This document shows, piece after piece, positions 52,928 to 60,876 of a DNA stretch of 64,000 nt. The stretch comes from Steroidobacteraceae bacterium (lineage in GTDB: Bacteria; Pseudomonadota; Gammaproteobacteria; Steroidobacterales; Steroidobacteraceae), in NCBI GenBank assembly GCA_041395505.1, contig JAWLAG010000001.1, positions 310,001-374,000 on the forward strand, given 5' to 3'. A program made the position numbers and the translations under genes. The notes beneath the pieces are model-generated. The model saw only the letters and a list, made by a program, of their open reading frames with translations, did no database searches and had not been told where the DNA came from. Position 1 is the first letter of the stretch; each line of letters begins with the position of its first letter.

Positions 52928-53767
52928 ATGAACGCGCCGGGTCGACGCCGCGGGATCGATTGGCCGCGCACGGTGCAGGCGGCTTGTCGGCTCATCGAGC
53001 GCGATGCGCCGGGGCTCGAGCGTCTTGCGGCCGAGCTCACGGTCGGACGCGCGGAACTGCAGCGACAATTCACGAAGCGGCTGGGCGTCAGCCCCAAGGC
53101 CTACGCACGGACACTGGCACTGCAGCGCCTGGCACGTGATGGCAATCGTGAGCGTACTGCGCTCGACGCTGTTTTCGGCGCGGGCTTCGAATCGAGTTCG
53201 AGTGCCTACACGGCGGCCGCCAGTTCATTGGGGCTTACCCCCGGTCGATTGCGCAAGGCCGTTCGTCTTGGCTGGTGGATGGGATTGTCCGACCTCGGTT
53301 GGATGCTGCTCGCCGCATCGTCGCGCGGCATCTGCTGGTTGGCCTTTGGTAATGCACCAGGGGCGCTCCTGCAGGATCTGCGAGTGGCGTTTCCGCGTGC
53401 GGAGCTCTTCAACGACGAAGCACGTCTCTATGGCTGGTTCGAGCAGGTGCGGGACTTTGTTCTGCTCCCGCACGAATCGCTGGATTTGCCGGTCGATATC
53501 CAGGGTACGGCCTTTCAGTCGCGGGTGTGGCGCGCGTTGCGGCAGATACCGCTCGGCGAAACTCGCAGCTACAGCGATGTCGCGCGGCGCATCGGCCGAC
53601 CCAGCGCCGTGCGCGCGGTGGCGAACGCCTGTGCCAATAATCGCGTCGCGTTATTGATTCCCTGTCATCGCGTCATTGCGGCCGATGGCAGGCGGAGTGG
53701 CTATCGCTGGGGAGCGAAGCGCAAGGAGCAACTATTGCGACGGGAAGGTGAGCGTGCGGTCCGATAA
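52928..53767 (+). CDS. AraC-type HTH fused to O6-alkylguanine-DNA alkyltransferase
   Basis: A 279-residue Ada-like protein without the N-terminal zinc (Ada) domain. Residues 1-110 form an AraC-type HTH region (FTKRLGVSPKAYARTLALQRL). Residues 115-279 are the Ogt/MGMT domain with the alkyl-accepting Cys246 in LLIPCHRV, DVARRIGRPSAVRAVANACANN and YRWGAKRKEQLL. It should repair O6-alkylguanine or O4-alkylthymine by suicide transfer. The start abuts the GST stop, and the next gene is on the other strand. Confidence 0.9.
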   Translation: MNAPGRRRGIDWPRTVQAACRLIERDAPGLERLAAELTVGRAELQRQFTKRLGVSPKAYARTLALQRLARDGNRERTALDAVFGAGFESSSSAYTAAASSLGLTPGRLRKAVRLGWWMGLSDLGWMLLAASSRGICWLAFGNAPGALLQDLRVAFPRAELFNDEARLYGWFEQVRDFVLLPHESLDLPVDIQGTAFQSRVWRALRQIPLGETRSYSDVARRIGRPSAVRAVANACANNRVALLIPCHRVIAADGRRSGYRWGAKRKEQLLRREGERAVR

Positions 53768-53771
53768 TTCG

Positions 53772-53975
53772 CTAGGCGCGGAAGAAGTACGGCAGGGCGA
53801 TCAGCACGATGCCGATCATGACGATCGCCGTGCCATTGGGGATGAAATACGGAAACACCATCAGGGCAATTCCGCACAACAGCGGCATACGCTTCGATTG
53901 GCGCCGGCCGTAAACGAAAAAGCCGATTCCGATCGATCCGAACAGCAGACCCCAGAGCAGTGCCGATTCGGTCAT
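53772..53975 (-). CDS. Small two-to-three-helix membrane protein
   Basis: A 67-residue hydrophobic protein (MTESALLWGLLFGSIGIGFF, PLLCGIALMVFPYFIP, IVMIGIVLIALPYFFRA). It resembles small conserved inner-membrane proteins of proteobacteria; no function is known to me. The gene is followed by the convergent Ogt fusion with 4 bases between. Confidence 0.7.
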   Translation of the reverse strand: MTESALLWGLLFGSIGIGFFVYGRRQSKRMPLLCGIALMVFPYFIPNGTAIVMIGIVLIALPYFFRA

Positions 53976-53981
53976 TGCTGC

Positions 53982-54491
53982 TCAACCACTGCGACCGCCC
54001 TGGAGCGCGCCGCGTCGCGCAGCTTCGATCGCAGCAATGTCGATCTTCTTCATCCGCATCATGGCATCGAAGGCGCGCTGCGCAGCGGCACGATCCGGAT
54101 CGGTAATTGCCTGGACCAACGCGCGCGGCGTGATTTGCCATGAAAGGCCCCATTTGTCCTTGCACCAGCCACAAGCACTTTCCTGACCGCCATTGCCGAT
54201 GATGGCGTCCCAATAGCGGTCGGTTTCTTCCTGGTCGACGGTCGACACTTGGAACGAAAAAGCTTCGCTATGCTTGAATATCGCGCCGCCATTCAATCCT
54301 ACGCAAGGGATGCCAAGCACGGTGAATTCCACGGTGATCACATCGTCTTTCTTCCCGGACGGAAAATCCCCTGGTGCGCGATGCACGGCCGTGACGGCGG
54401 AATCCGGAAAAGTCTTCGCATAGAATCGCGCCGCATCTTCCGCGTCGCCGTTGTACCAGAGGCAAATTGTGTTCTTGGCTGGTTGCACCAT
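53982..54491 (-). CDS. PhnB-like VOC protein
   Basis: A 169-residue protein with the PhnB/3-demethylubiquinone methyltransferase-like VOC fold: ICLWYNGDAEDAARFYAKTFPDS, VEFTVLGIPCVGLNGG, FSFQVSTVDQEETDRYWDAI, GWCKDKWGLSWQITPRALVQ. The domain is common in stand-alone proteins of unknown substrate. It precedes the small membrane protein with a 6-base gap. Confidence 0.88.
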   Translation of the reverse strand: MVQPAKNTICLWYNGDAEDAARFYAKTFPDSAVTAVHRAPGDFPSGKKDDVITVEFTVLGIPCVGLNGGAIFKHSEAFSFQVSTVDQEETDRYWDAIIGNGGQESACGWCKDKWGLSWQITPRALVQAITDPDRAAAQRAFDAMMRMKKIDIAAIEAARRGALQGGRSG

Positions 54492-54556
54492 TTCAATGCT
54501 CCATGGAAGTGAAAGCCCGGTAACCCATCATGCCCGAGCGGCGTCGTCGTACCGTT

Positions 54557-54964
54557 CTACGCGCTCGCTTCCACATGACGGGCGAAATTGTCGAGTATCG
54601 CCTGCCAACCGGCGCGCTGCTGTTCAACTGAATGCGTCGATTCGCTATCGAAGGTGACCGTTACGCGCACCCCCTTTGCGGTCTCGGCAAACTCCACCCG
54701 GGCTGTGCGATCGCCAAACGAATATTCGATCAATTTCGGTTTCACGATACGTGTATAGGTGCCGGCGAAATCAAACCCCATGCTGCCGTCTTTGGCCTCC
54801 ATCCGGGACGAGAAATCGCCACCGACGCGCAAATCAACGGTCGCGGAAGTTGTATGCCAATCGTCCGAAGCCGTGTTCCATTTCACGATGTCCGCCGGCG
54901 ATGTATAGGCACGCCAGACTGTGTCGGCAGATGCGGCGACAATTGTTTCAACGGTGATTTCCAT
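54557..54964 (-). CDS. SRPBCC (AHSA1-like) domain protein
   Basis: A 135-residue START/Bet v 1-like protein: EITVETIVAASADTVWRAYTSPADIVKWN, DLRVGGDFSSRMEAKDG, GFDFAGTYTRIVKPKLIEYSF, WQAILDNFARHVEA. ATG 54964 begins the family domain; the frame is open a little upstream. Role unknown. Confidence 0.9.
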   Translation of the reverse strand: MEITVETIVAASADTVWRAYTSPADIVKWNTASDDWHTTSATVDLRVGGDFSSRMEAKDGSMGFDFAGTYTRIVKPKLIEYSFGDRTARVEFAETAKGVRVTVTFDSESTHSVEQQRAGWQAILDNFARHVEASA

Positions 54965-55077
54965 GCTTTGGCTCCGGGTTGTTCGGGTCGGTGCGCTCAT
55001 CCAGCAGGGCGCTGCTTGCGTGGATCTCTATACCCCAAGCGAACGAATTGACCAGGGTGAGGAGTATATTGACAGCA

Positions 55078-55551
55078 TCACCCGGTCGGACAGTCGATAC
55101 GATTGTCCTGCACCGCGACAATCTGCCACTTCCCGTTTCTTCTGTGCCAGGTATCCGTCCAAACGAGGCAAACCCGCTCGCGCTTGGCGGCGTCCGTCTC
55201 GACCGTCATGGACTCGGCGCCATAAATAACGGCCAGGTCGGTACCGAAGAAATGAACATCCGCGTCATCGAGGCGGCAATCGGTCGACCAGTGGGTATTG
55301 GGGTCTCGGGGTGGTTCGCCAGTTGGCTTTCGATAGCGTTTGCCCTTGGGCGACGTGCCCTGGAAGTCGTCCGCGAGTAGCTCGGACAGCACCCACGTTC
55401 CGCCGCAAGCCTGCTCGGCCCAGCCGCGAGCCCGCTCGATCATCCATTTCGCCGTTTCACTCTGCTCAGCCGTCATCTCGGCAGTGAGCGCCACGCAGGG
55501 GAGCGCAGCGAGGAGCGTTACACACAGTTTGGCCGATAGCTTCGTTTTCAT
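55078..55551 (-). CDS. NTF2/SnoaL-like exported protein
   Basis: A 157-residue protein with signal peptide (MKTKLSAKLCVTLLAALPCVALTA) and an NTF2-like fold suggested by WVLSELLADDFQGTSPKGKRY and CLVWTDTWHRRNGKWQIVAVQDN. This WxxxNGxWxIVxxQ ending is typical of DUF4440/SnoaL-like proteins. ATG 55551 is used because it gives the signal peptide. Confidence 0.78.
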   Translation of the reverse strand: MKTKLSAKLCVTLLAALPCVALTAEMTAEQSETAKWMIERARGWAEQACGGTWVLSELLADDFQGTSPKGKRYRKPTGEPPRDPNTHWSTDCRLDDADVHFFGTDLAVIYGAESMTVETDAAKRERVCLVWTDTWHRRNGKWQIVAVQDNRIDCPTG

Positions 55552-55594
55552 GTGGTCTCCGGTCCCTTGGGGCTTTTCTGTGCGACGGCTGTCG

Positions 55595-56146
55595 TCAATC
55601 CAGGCGGTCATAGACGAGGTTGAATGTCGTTTGCCAGGTTGTGCCGCCATCCGTCGATCGCTCGCCCCGGTTGGAAAAACGCCCATCCGCCAACGGCTCA
55701 ATATGTTGACGTATGACAATAACGACACCGTCTCGTTCAAACTGGCGTTCATAGACGACCCCGCCATTTTGCTCGGAGCCTTCCGCAACCATTGCGTCGG
55801 CCTGGTCTCCAAACCAGTTCTGGATCCAGTGACCACTCGCGGGTTCGAAGCGATGTATGCCAAATCCGTCATAAGGCTTGCCGTCTGCGCCGAGGCCGTT
55901 CCAGCGTTCGAGGATTACGCATCCGCCGAGATCGCGGCTGATTGTTGCACGTCCTGCATCGGTGCCCGAGGCGACATCAGTTGCGCGCCATTCTCCCAGC
56001 CACCCGTCAAGCGCCGAATAGCCGGCGTCACTGCAAGACGGCGACTTCGTGGGGCTCGGGAAAAGATTGACTGCGCCTGGGGTGGATGCCCGCGCCGCCA
56101 GTGAGGCCACCGCAACAATCAGGGCGACGGCAGGTCTATGTCGCAT
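55595..56146 (-). CDS. Exported DUF1579-like protein
   Basis: A 183-residue exported protein (MRHRPAVALIVAVASLAARAS). The body contains LDGWLGEWRATDVASG, GGCVILERWNG and DGKPYDGFGIHRFEPASGHWIQNWF, features of DUF1579-type calycin-like proteins that keep a small ligand or have a scaffold role. A loose Asp-box-like STDGGTTW is near the end. Function unknown. Confidence 0.7.
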   Translation of the reverse strand: MRHRPAVALIVAVASLAARASTPGAVNLFPSPTKSPSCSDAGYSALDGWLGEWRATDVASGTDAGRATISRDLGGCVILERWNGLGADGKPYDGFGIHRFEPASGHWIQNWFGDQADAMVAEGSEQNGGVVYERQFERDGVVIVIRQHIEPLADGRFSNRGERSTDGGTTWQTTFNLVYDRLD

Positions 56147-56158
56147 GATTCACTTCCA

Positions 56159-56515
56159 TTAGATTCTCTCTTTGGCCACTGCGGTAAGCGCATCCCCGGT
56201 GTTAGGCGTTCCTGCCGGCTCGATCAACAGAATCTGCGCTTCTTCCGCTGCGACGGGGCAGTGTTCGACACCTTTGGGAACCACAAAAAGATCACCGGAT
56301 TCCAAATGAACATCGTGGGTTCTGAGCCTGATCGTCAGTTTGCCTTTCAACACGAGAAAGAAATCGTCCGTGTCCGGGTGCGAATGCCATGTGAACTCGC
56401 CCTGCACCTTGACGACCATGACATCGTGCCCATTGAAGCTCGAGACGATTTTCGGCGACCAGTGCTCGGAAAACGTGGCCAGCTTTGACGACAAATTGAT
56501 CGCGTTCATGACCAT
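56159..56515 (-). CDS. Cupin-domain protein
   Basis: A 118-residue single cupin: VKVQGEFTWHSHPDTDDFFLVLKGKLTIRLRTHD carries metal-type motif 1 and GDLFVVPKGVEHCPVAAEEAQILLIEPAGT motif 2. Three ATGs lie together (56521, 56515, 56509); 56515 has the best spacing to an AGG. The 204 bases upstream have no gene. Confidence 0.85.
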   Translation of the reverse strand: MVMNAINLSSKLATFSEHWSPKIVSSFNGHDVMVVKVQGEFTWHSHPDTDDFFLVLKGKLTIRLRTHDVHLESGDLFVVPKGVEHCPVAAEEAQILLIEPAGTPNTGDALTAVAKERI

Positions 56516-56719
56516 GCTCATCCTGACGTGCTCGTATGACTGACCCTGACCGTAGTGCGCTTGCGATTGTGGGTGCCGGTCAGAACTTTGCACTCGGCGC
56601 CATCGTGCGGTGCGCCTGTCCTTCTGAGTGTCGTTTCCAATACTTTCTTGCCCCACGCCCCCCGATGTTCTCGTACCGGATGTGCCTGGTTCCAAGATGC
56701 TTCGAGACAGTTGCGTGCT

Positions 56720-57931
56720 CTAGGGCAGTGTAAAGAATCGATGATGGATCTTCTGTCGCGGCTCGTCGCCCGCCACCCAAACGCCCCAAAAGATACCTGT
56801 CGTGGGTGTGGCCAGAATCCTGGCGGAATAACCAGCAAGTTCAGGACGCGTCAGCAAGTCAGTCGGATAAGAACCGCCAACCGGCATCTCGACGCTCCGT
56901 CCAGGATCGGCCGGGTTCGAACCCGTGCGCCAGATGATGTTCCAGTTGTTGCGCACAGTATGCAGATAAAGCGACGGCAGAATGTCGATCTCAGCCAGCG
57001 TGTCTGCATCGCTGACCGTCGCAGGTGAGCTCCAGACAACGCCGTCAGCGGACGTCGCCCAGAGCACGTCGGTGGATATTTCCCTCAGTGTGTCCACGGC
57101 ATCCGGGATTGCTGCTTCGTACCGCACCCAGGTCATCAGAAATTGCCCGTCGCTGCGCTGGACGACATACGGGAACACATTACCCGTCCCTGGCGCGTTC
57201 GGCCCAACGAGGCGTTGCGGCGTGCTCCACCCCGTGCCGCTGTCGACGGTCACATACAGGTTTTGCGTGAAATCGACAAACTGGACATTACCATTGGCGT
57301 CACGCGTCGGTGAGCAGAAGAAGATCAACAGACGGTCTGCTTGGCGGTCGGCGACGATCCACGGCATCTGATCAGCAGGTCCTGCTGCGACCGTGTTTTC
57401 GGCATCCGCATTCCAGGTGACACCGTCTGCGGATGACTTCGTGAAAATACTGTACTGGGCACCAGTGCAGGAGTTGGTCGGTACGCAGCCGTCGGGCTGA
57501 AAAATCGTGCGCATGCCGGCCAGGTGAAACTGGCCCGAAGCATCCTGTGCCAAGCTGGGATAGAAGGAGTACCGGGGAGTGCGGGTAAGCTGGATCGGTG
57601 GATTGGTCCAGCTCCGACCGTCGGTTGAGTGCATGAGAAATATTTCTTTGTCGTCGTAGCCGTCCGGCTGCGTGCCGTTGCGATTGGAATACCAGGCCAC
57701 AAAGAGACTCTCATCTCGCGCGCGCAGTGTCACCGGGTCCTCGTCCTGGCCAGCCGCATTCCCGGGACTCAATACGGAGTCGTTGGTCGCCACGAGATTC
57801 TGTAGCGTCGGAGGCGGGGTATTGGTTGCTCGGCGATTGCTGCTTCCGCCGCTGCAGGCGCCAATCAGGCAAGCTGTAATAGACACGACAACGGCTTGCG
57901 AAAGCGTTCGACGATATCCAGTGAACGGCAT
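56720..57931 (-). CDS. Asp-box (sialidase-fold-like) lipoprotein
   Basis: A 403-residue exported protein. The signal peptide ends in a lipobox (LIGAC near residue 23). Three S-x-D-G-x-x-W Asp-box motifs are seen (STDGRSW, SADGVTW, SADGVVW), spaced along the chain as in six-bladed propellers such as sialidases. Catalytic sialidase residues were not recognised, so it may be a surface propeller without that activity. Confidence 0.75.
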   Translation of the reverse strand: MPFTGYRRTLSQAVVVSITACLIGACSGGSSNRRATNTPPPTLQNLVATNDSVLSPGNAAGQDEDPVTLRARDESLFVAWYSNRNGTQPDGYDDKEIFLMHSTDGRSWTNPPIQLTRTPRYSFYPSLAQDASGQFHLAGMRTIFQPDGCVPTNSCTGAQYSIFTKSSADGVTWNADAENTVAAGPADQMPWIVADRQADRLLIFFCSPTRDANGNVQFVDFTQNLYVTVDSGTGWSTPQRLVGPNAPGTGNVFPYVVQRSDGQFLMTWVRYEAAIPDAVDTLREISTDVLWATSADGVVWSSPATVSDADTLAEIDILPSLYLHTVRNNWNIIWRTGSNPADPGRSVEMPVGGSYPTDLLTRPELAGYSARILATPTTGIFWGVWVAGDEPRQKIHHRFFTLP

Positions 57932-58065
57932 ACGTCCTCGGCAATTCGGTTGCGGCCGGATCGGCCGGCTCCGCGCCATTGTGGATGCGCCAGCCGCGCA
58001 AAGGCAACTATTTGTGTGGCTTGACAATAGTCCGACGCGACGTCATACAGCGCCCGCGATCACAT

Positions 58066-58545
58066 CTACTCAGATCGTTTGCTTGCCGGAACAAGGCTGG
58101 CGGCCCGGATGCCGGCGGCGGCGCACTCGGCGTCGTCCGCTGGCGCTTCTCCGGAAACGCCAACCGAGCCGATGAATTGTCCGTCCTTCGAAAAGACAGG
58201 AACCCCGCCCGGCACGGTTACCACGGACGGCGCGTTCGCGAACCCAGGCGTATCTTTCACTGCGGCCTCCATTTGTCTCGTTGAAAAACGCCATGCGGCG
58301 ACGGCTAGGGCCTTTTGCACCGCGAACTCGGCGATGCCTGACGAATTTCCGTCCATTCGCAGTAGCGCGATCAAGTGGCCACCGGTATCTGCCACGGCGA
58401 TAGCGTGACTTTGGTTTTTTCCGTTTGCGTGCATCACGCAGCCATCGATGATTTTGGATGCCTCGCCCGCAGTCAGATCGGCGGCGAAGCTGCCCGATGT
58501 TGCGAGACAGAGGCTTAGTAATGCCACTACTGATGAAACATGCAT
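58066..58545 (-). CDS. GlcG/HbpS-family heme-binding-type protein
   Basis: A 159-residue exported protein (signal peptide ending SGSFA). The body matches the GlcG/HbpS fold: ASKIIDGCVMHANGKNQSHAIAVADTGGHLIALLRMDGN, SVVTVPGGVPVFSKDGQFIGSVGVSGEAPADDAECAAAGI. Family members bind heme or hydrophobic ligands, and functions vary. ATG 58545 supplies the signal peptide. Confidence 0.88.
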   Translation of the reverse strand: MHVSSVVALLSLCLATSGSFAADLTAGEASKIIDGCVMHANGKNQSHAIAVADTGGHLIALLRMDGNSSGIAEFAVQKALAVAAWRFSTRQMEAAVKDTPGFANAPSVVTVPGGVPVFSKDGQFIGSVGVSGEAPADDAECAAAGIRAASLVPASKRSE

Positions 58546-58558
58546 GTCGTCTCCCCGG

Positions 58559-58858
58559 TCAAATGACCAATGCCGTGATTGTTTCGCGATACCATCGTTC
58601 ATGTGCCTTGAGATCGTGTGCGAAATCGGCGCTGACGAGGAGATCCCGCACGTCGCGCGACCAGTGATGTTCGGCCAGAGCTAATCCTGTCGCGCCTGAC
58701 AGCGCAAGTTTGACTGCCGCGAACTGTATGCGCTCAAGATCCCCGATTCCGGTCAACGTAACATCGGTCGAAAAGAGTCGGATCAGTCGCTCACGGACGG
58801 GCGCGGCGATGTCCTGTTCGAGCAGGACGCATGTGCGTCGCGTGGGCTCATGTTTCAT
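58559..58858 (-). CDS. Small protein of unknown function
   Basis: A 99-residue cytosolic protein beginning MKHEPTRRTCVLLEQDIAAPVRERL and containing ALAEHHWSRDVRDLL. No family was recognised. It overlaps the GNAT gene upstream by 4 bases (ATGA), which supports it being real and translated with it. Confidence 0.6.
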   Translation of the reverse strand: MKHEPTRRTCVLLEQDIAAPVRERLIRLFSTDVTLTGIGDLERIQFAAVKLALSGATGLALAEHHWSRDVRDLLVSADFAHDLKAHERWYRETITALVI

Positions 58859-59304
58859 CGGATTGGACGCTCGGTGGCAGGACCCATGATGTACTCCATG
58901 TAAAGCGCATCAGCAGGTGGCTGCGCAAAGCCAAACTTTGCATACAAATTCCTGGCCTCGCCATTTGCGACCAGGGTAACGTAGGCGGTTTCAGGCACAT
59001 TGCGACGAATCCAGTGGTCGAGCACCACCATGATTCGGGTGCCGAGTCCCCTGCCCTGGTAGGTGGGGATGATGGCGATGTCGACGACCATGAATACGCA
59101 GCCATTGTCGCCGATCACGCGGCCCATACCGATGACTTCATTGTCATGCTTCAGACTGACGCCATACAGCGTGTTGGCCAGCCCCCGGCGCGCCGCCGTC
59201 TCCGTTCTGGGCGTTAGACCCGCGAGCGCGCCGATGCGCAGGTAGTCATCGACATCGGGAAACTGCTCGACAAGTTGTATGGATTCGTCGGCAGAGCGGT
59301 TCAT
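58855..59304 (-). CDS. GNAT-family N-acetyltransferase
   Basis: A 149-residue GNAT. The acetyl-CoA binding motif is YQGRGLGTRIM, preceded by IGMGRVIGDNGCVFMVVDIAIIP and followed by LYAKFGFAQPPADALYMEY. ATG 59304 is used; an in-frame GTG at 59316 would add four residues. Substrate unknown. Confidence 0.88.
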   Translation of the reverse strand: MNRSADESIQLVEQFPDVDDYLRIGALAGLTPRTETAARRGLANTLYGVSLKHDNEVIGMGRVIGDNGCVFMVVDIAIIPTYQGRGLGTRIMVVLDHWIRRNVPETAYVTLVANGEARNLYAKFGFAQPPADALYMEYIMGPATERPIR

Positions 59305-59319
59305 TTGTGTTGTCACTCG

Positions 59320-59511
59320 TTATAGCGCGAGGGACTGATGTGCCGCGCCTGAGCGCGCCAACTCAATTGCATAGTCAAGCGGCAGTCCCGCGCTTCCGAA
59401 GATTGTTGGACCTGCACGGCAGTCGATCATAGCCAACGTCGAACCTTCGGCGATCAAAGGTATCCCGGGTGGGAAAAACTTTACGTCGGCAGCGTCCTTG
59501 AAATCGGCCAT
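59320..59511 (-). CDS. Small hypothetical protein
   Basis: A possible 63-residue protein from ATG 59511 (MADFKDAADVKFFPPGIPLI at the start). The same frame is open from 59562. It has no recognised family. It is 15 bases before the GNAT ATG. Low codon-bias evidence; it could be a decayed gene remnant. Confidence 0.35.
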   Translation of the reverse strand: MADFKDAADVKFFPPGIPLIAEGSTLAMIDCRAGPTIFGSAGLPLDYAIELARSGAAHQSLAL

Positions 59512-59960
59512 GTTCTGATACCTGAATACATGCCGCGTAACGCCCGAGCCGGGCGGCCACACGCCTACCTGTAGGGATGTGCACTTTATCGCTGATGACC
59601 GCTCCAGTGATTTGTTATACGCACCCAGTACTCCGAGAACGACGCCACATTTCTACCCTGGCGTATAATTTGATCCAGAAGTGCGACCCATGACGAATAA
59701 ACTAGCACGCTGCTGCATGACTTCAGAAGCCACTATTGCCCAGGGCATTGATTGATAGCGAATTGAGGCCGCAGGTGCACGATAATCTGGCAATAATTCA
59801 CAAGCCCGCACGTTCTTTTCGGCGACCACGCTCGAGGCGATAAACCGCGTGGCGTCGCTGCAGCCGGCATGCCGATCAAATTGCCATCGATGCACAGCGC
59901 ATACATGCCGACGTTGTCGTGCTGCATGTGTGTTGTGACGGGCATGTCGGCGCGCGGTAG
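59512..59960. other. Stretch without a convincing gene
   Basis: About 450 bases with lower G+C than the neighbours. Reading frames of 60-150 codons on the minus strand exist but match nothing I know. It holds a TATAAT (59664-59669, plus strand) without a good -35, and an attC-like pair of ends at about 59535-59622 (GCGTAACGCCCGAGCCGGG and TTTGTTATACGC). It looks like accessory or decayed DNA between the small-gene run and the arn cluster. Confidence 0.4.
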
Positions 59961-60872
59961 CTACGGAGTCGCAGCCGAGCCCTGCACCGCCAACATGCCA
60001 CTGCGACCCGCTACGGTACCAGTGACGATGGGGCAGCGGGGAAGCGTGTTGCGATCGAGCGTTTGCGCGTAGTCCGTCAAGCCGCAGACACGCCGGCCTG
60101 CAGCCCGCCATTGTCCAATGAGCCGACCGAAGTCCTCGGCGAACGCACCGCCTTCGAGTTCCGCGTGTGCGGTATAAACCTGGGCAGCCTCGCCAGCGGC
60201 GCGTGTTTCCGCCAACAAATACTCGGTCGCATTCTGGCCTCGGAGATCGTCGCGCCCGACCAGTTCATCGAGCGTTGGCAGTGTGGTCGGCAGCTGCGGC
60301 ACATCGATGACTTTGCCATCGACGACGGGCAGGAACGGCCCGGTACCTCGAGCATCGGAAGCGAGCTTGATGCCAAATTCCTGTTCCAGGCCTGGAACAA
60401 ACCGATTCATCTGCCAGCCCGCCGCGCCGTGCACCGTCGCCGCCCGCCCAAAGACCTCGGCGAACACATCGAGTGCCCGCTGCAGCTCACGTCGCGTCCA
60501 GGCCTCGCTCGCGCCGGCGACATAGTCCTGCCAGCGCACGTGATCGTGCACATGCACGCCGACCTCAAAGCCGCGCGCGGCAACCTCACGAAGAATGGCC
60601 GCGCAGCGTCGACCAATATGCGGGCCCGGCAACAAGGTGCCATAGAGCAATGTGCGCAGGCCATAGTGTTGTGCCACTGATGTGCGCCGTACTTTGCCGA
60701 GGAATCCGGGTCGAAATACGCGCCGTATCGCACGCCCGGTGTGATCACGTCCCAGGCTGAACAGGAACGTCGCGCCTGCACCGCTCGCCTCCAGCAGATC
60801 GAGCAGCCGCGGCACGCCCTCGAGCGTGCCGTGGTAAGTGTCAACATCGACCTTGACCGCGACGCATCCCAT
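59961..60872 (-). CDS. arnD: ArnD-like deformylase (NodB/polysaccharide deacetylase fold)
   Basis: Removes the formyl group from undecaprenyl-phosphate-Ara4FN on the inner membrane. The 303-residue protein starts VAVKVDVDTYHGTLEGVPRLLDLLEASGAGATFLFSLG, with metal ligands expected in this DVD and in GVHVHDHVRWQDY; FRPGFLGK and AGWQMNR are further conserved pieces. It is 4 bases after the formyltransferase gene and last of the arn run. Confidence 0.92.
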   Translation of the reverse strand: MGCVAVKVDVDTYHGTLEGVPRLLDLLEASGAGATFLFSLGRDHTGRAIRRVFRPGFLGKVRRTSVAQHYGLRTLLYGTLLPGPHIGRRCAAILREVAARGFEVGVHVHDHVRWQDYVAGASEAWTRRELQRALDVFAEVFGRAATVHGAAGWQMNRFVPGLEQEFGIKLASDARGTGPFLPVVDGKVIDVPQLPTTLPTLDELVGRDDLRGQNATEYLLAETRAAGEAAQVYTAHAELEGGAFAEDFGRLIGQWRAAGRRVCGLTDYAQTLDRNTLPRCPIVTGTVAGRSGMLAVQGSAATP

Positions 60873-60876
60873 GCGC

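Noticed and set aside
56190..56220. GTTAGGC-like core (and GTTAGAC at about 59208) suggestive of integron sites
   Set aside because: Both lie within conserved coding sequence of the cupin and GNAT genes and have no partner repeats at attC distance.
59664..59669. TATAAT as a plus-strand promoter
   Set aside because: No -35 at suitable distance and no plus-strand gene follows.
59653..60111. 152-codon minus-strand frame overlapping the end of arnD
   Set aside because: Overlaps arnD in another frame for a third of its length and the remainder resembles no family; no Shine-Dalgarno.
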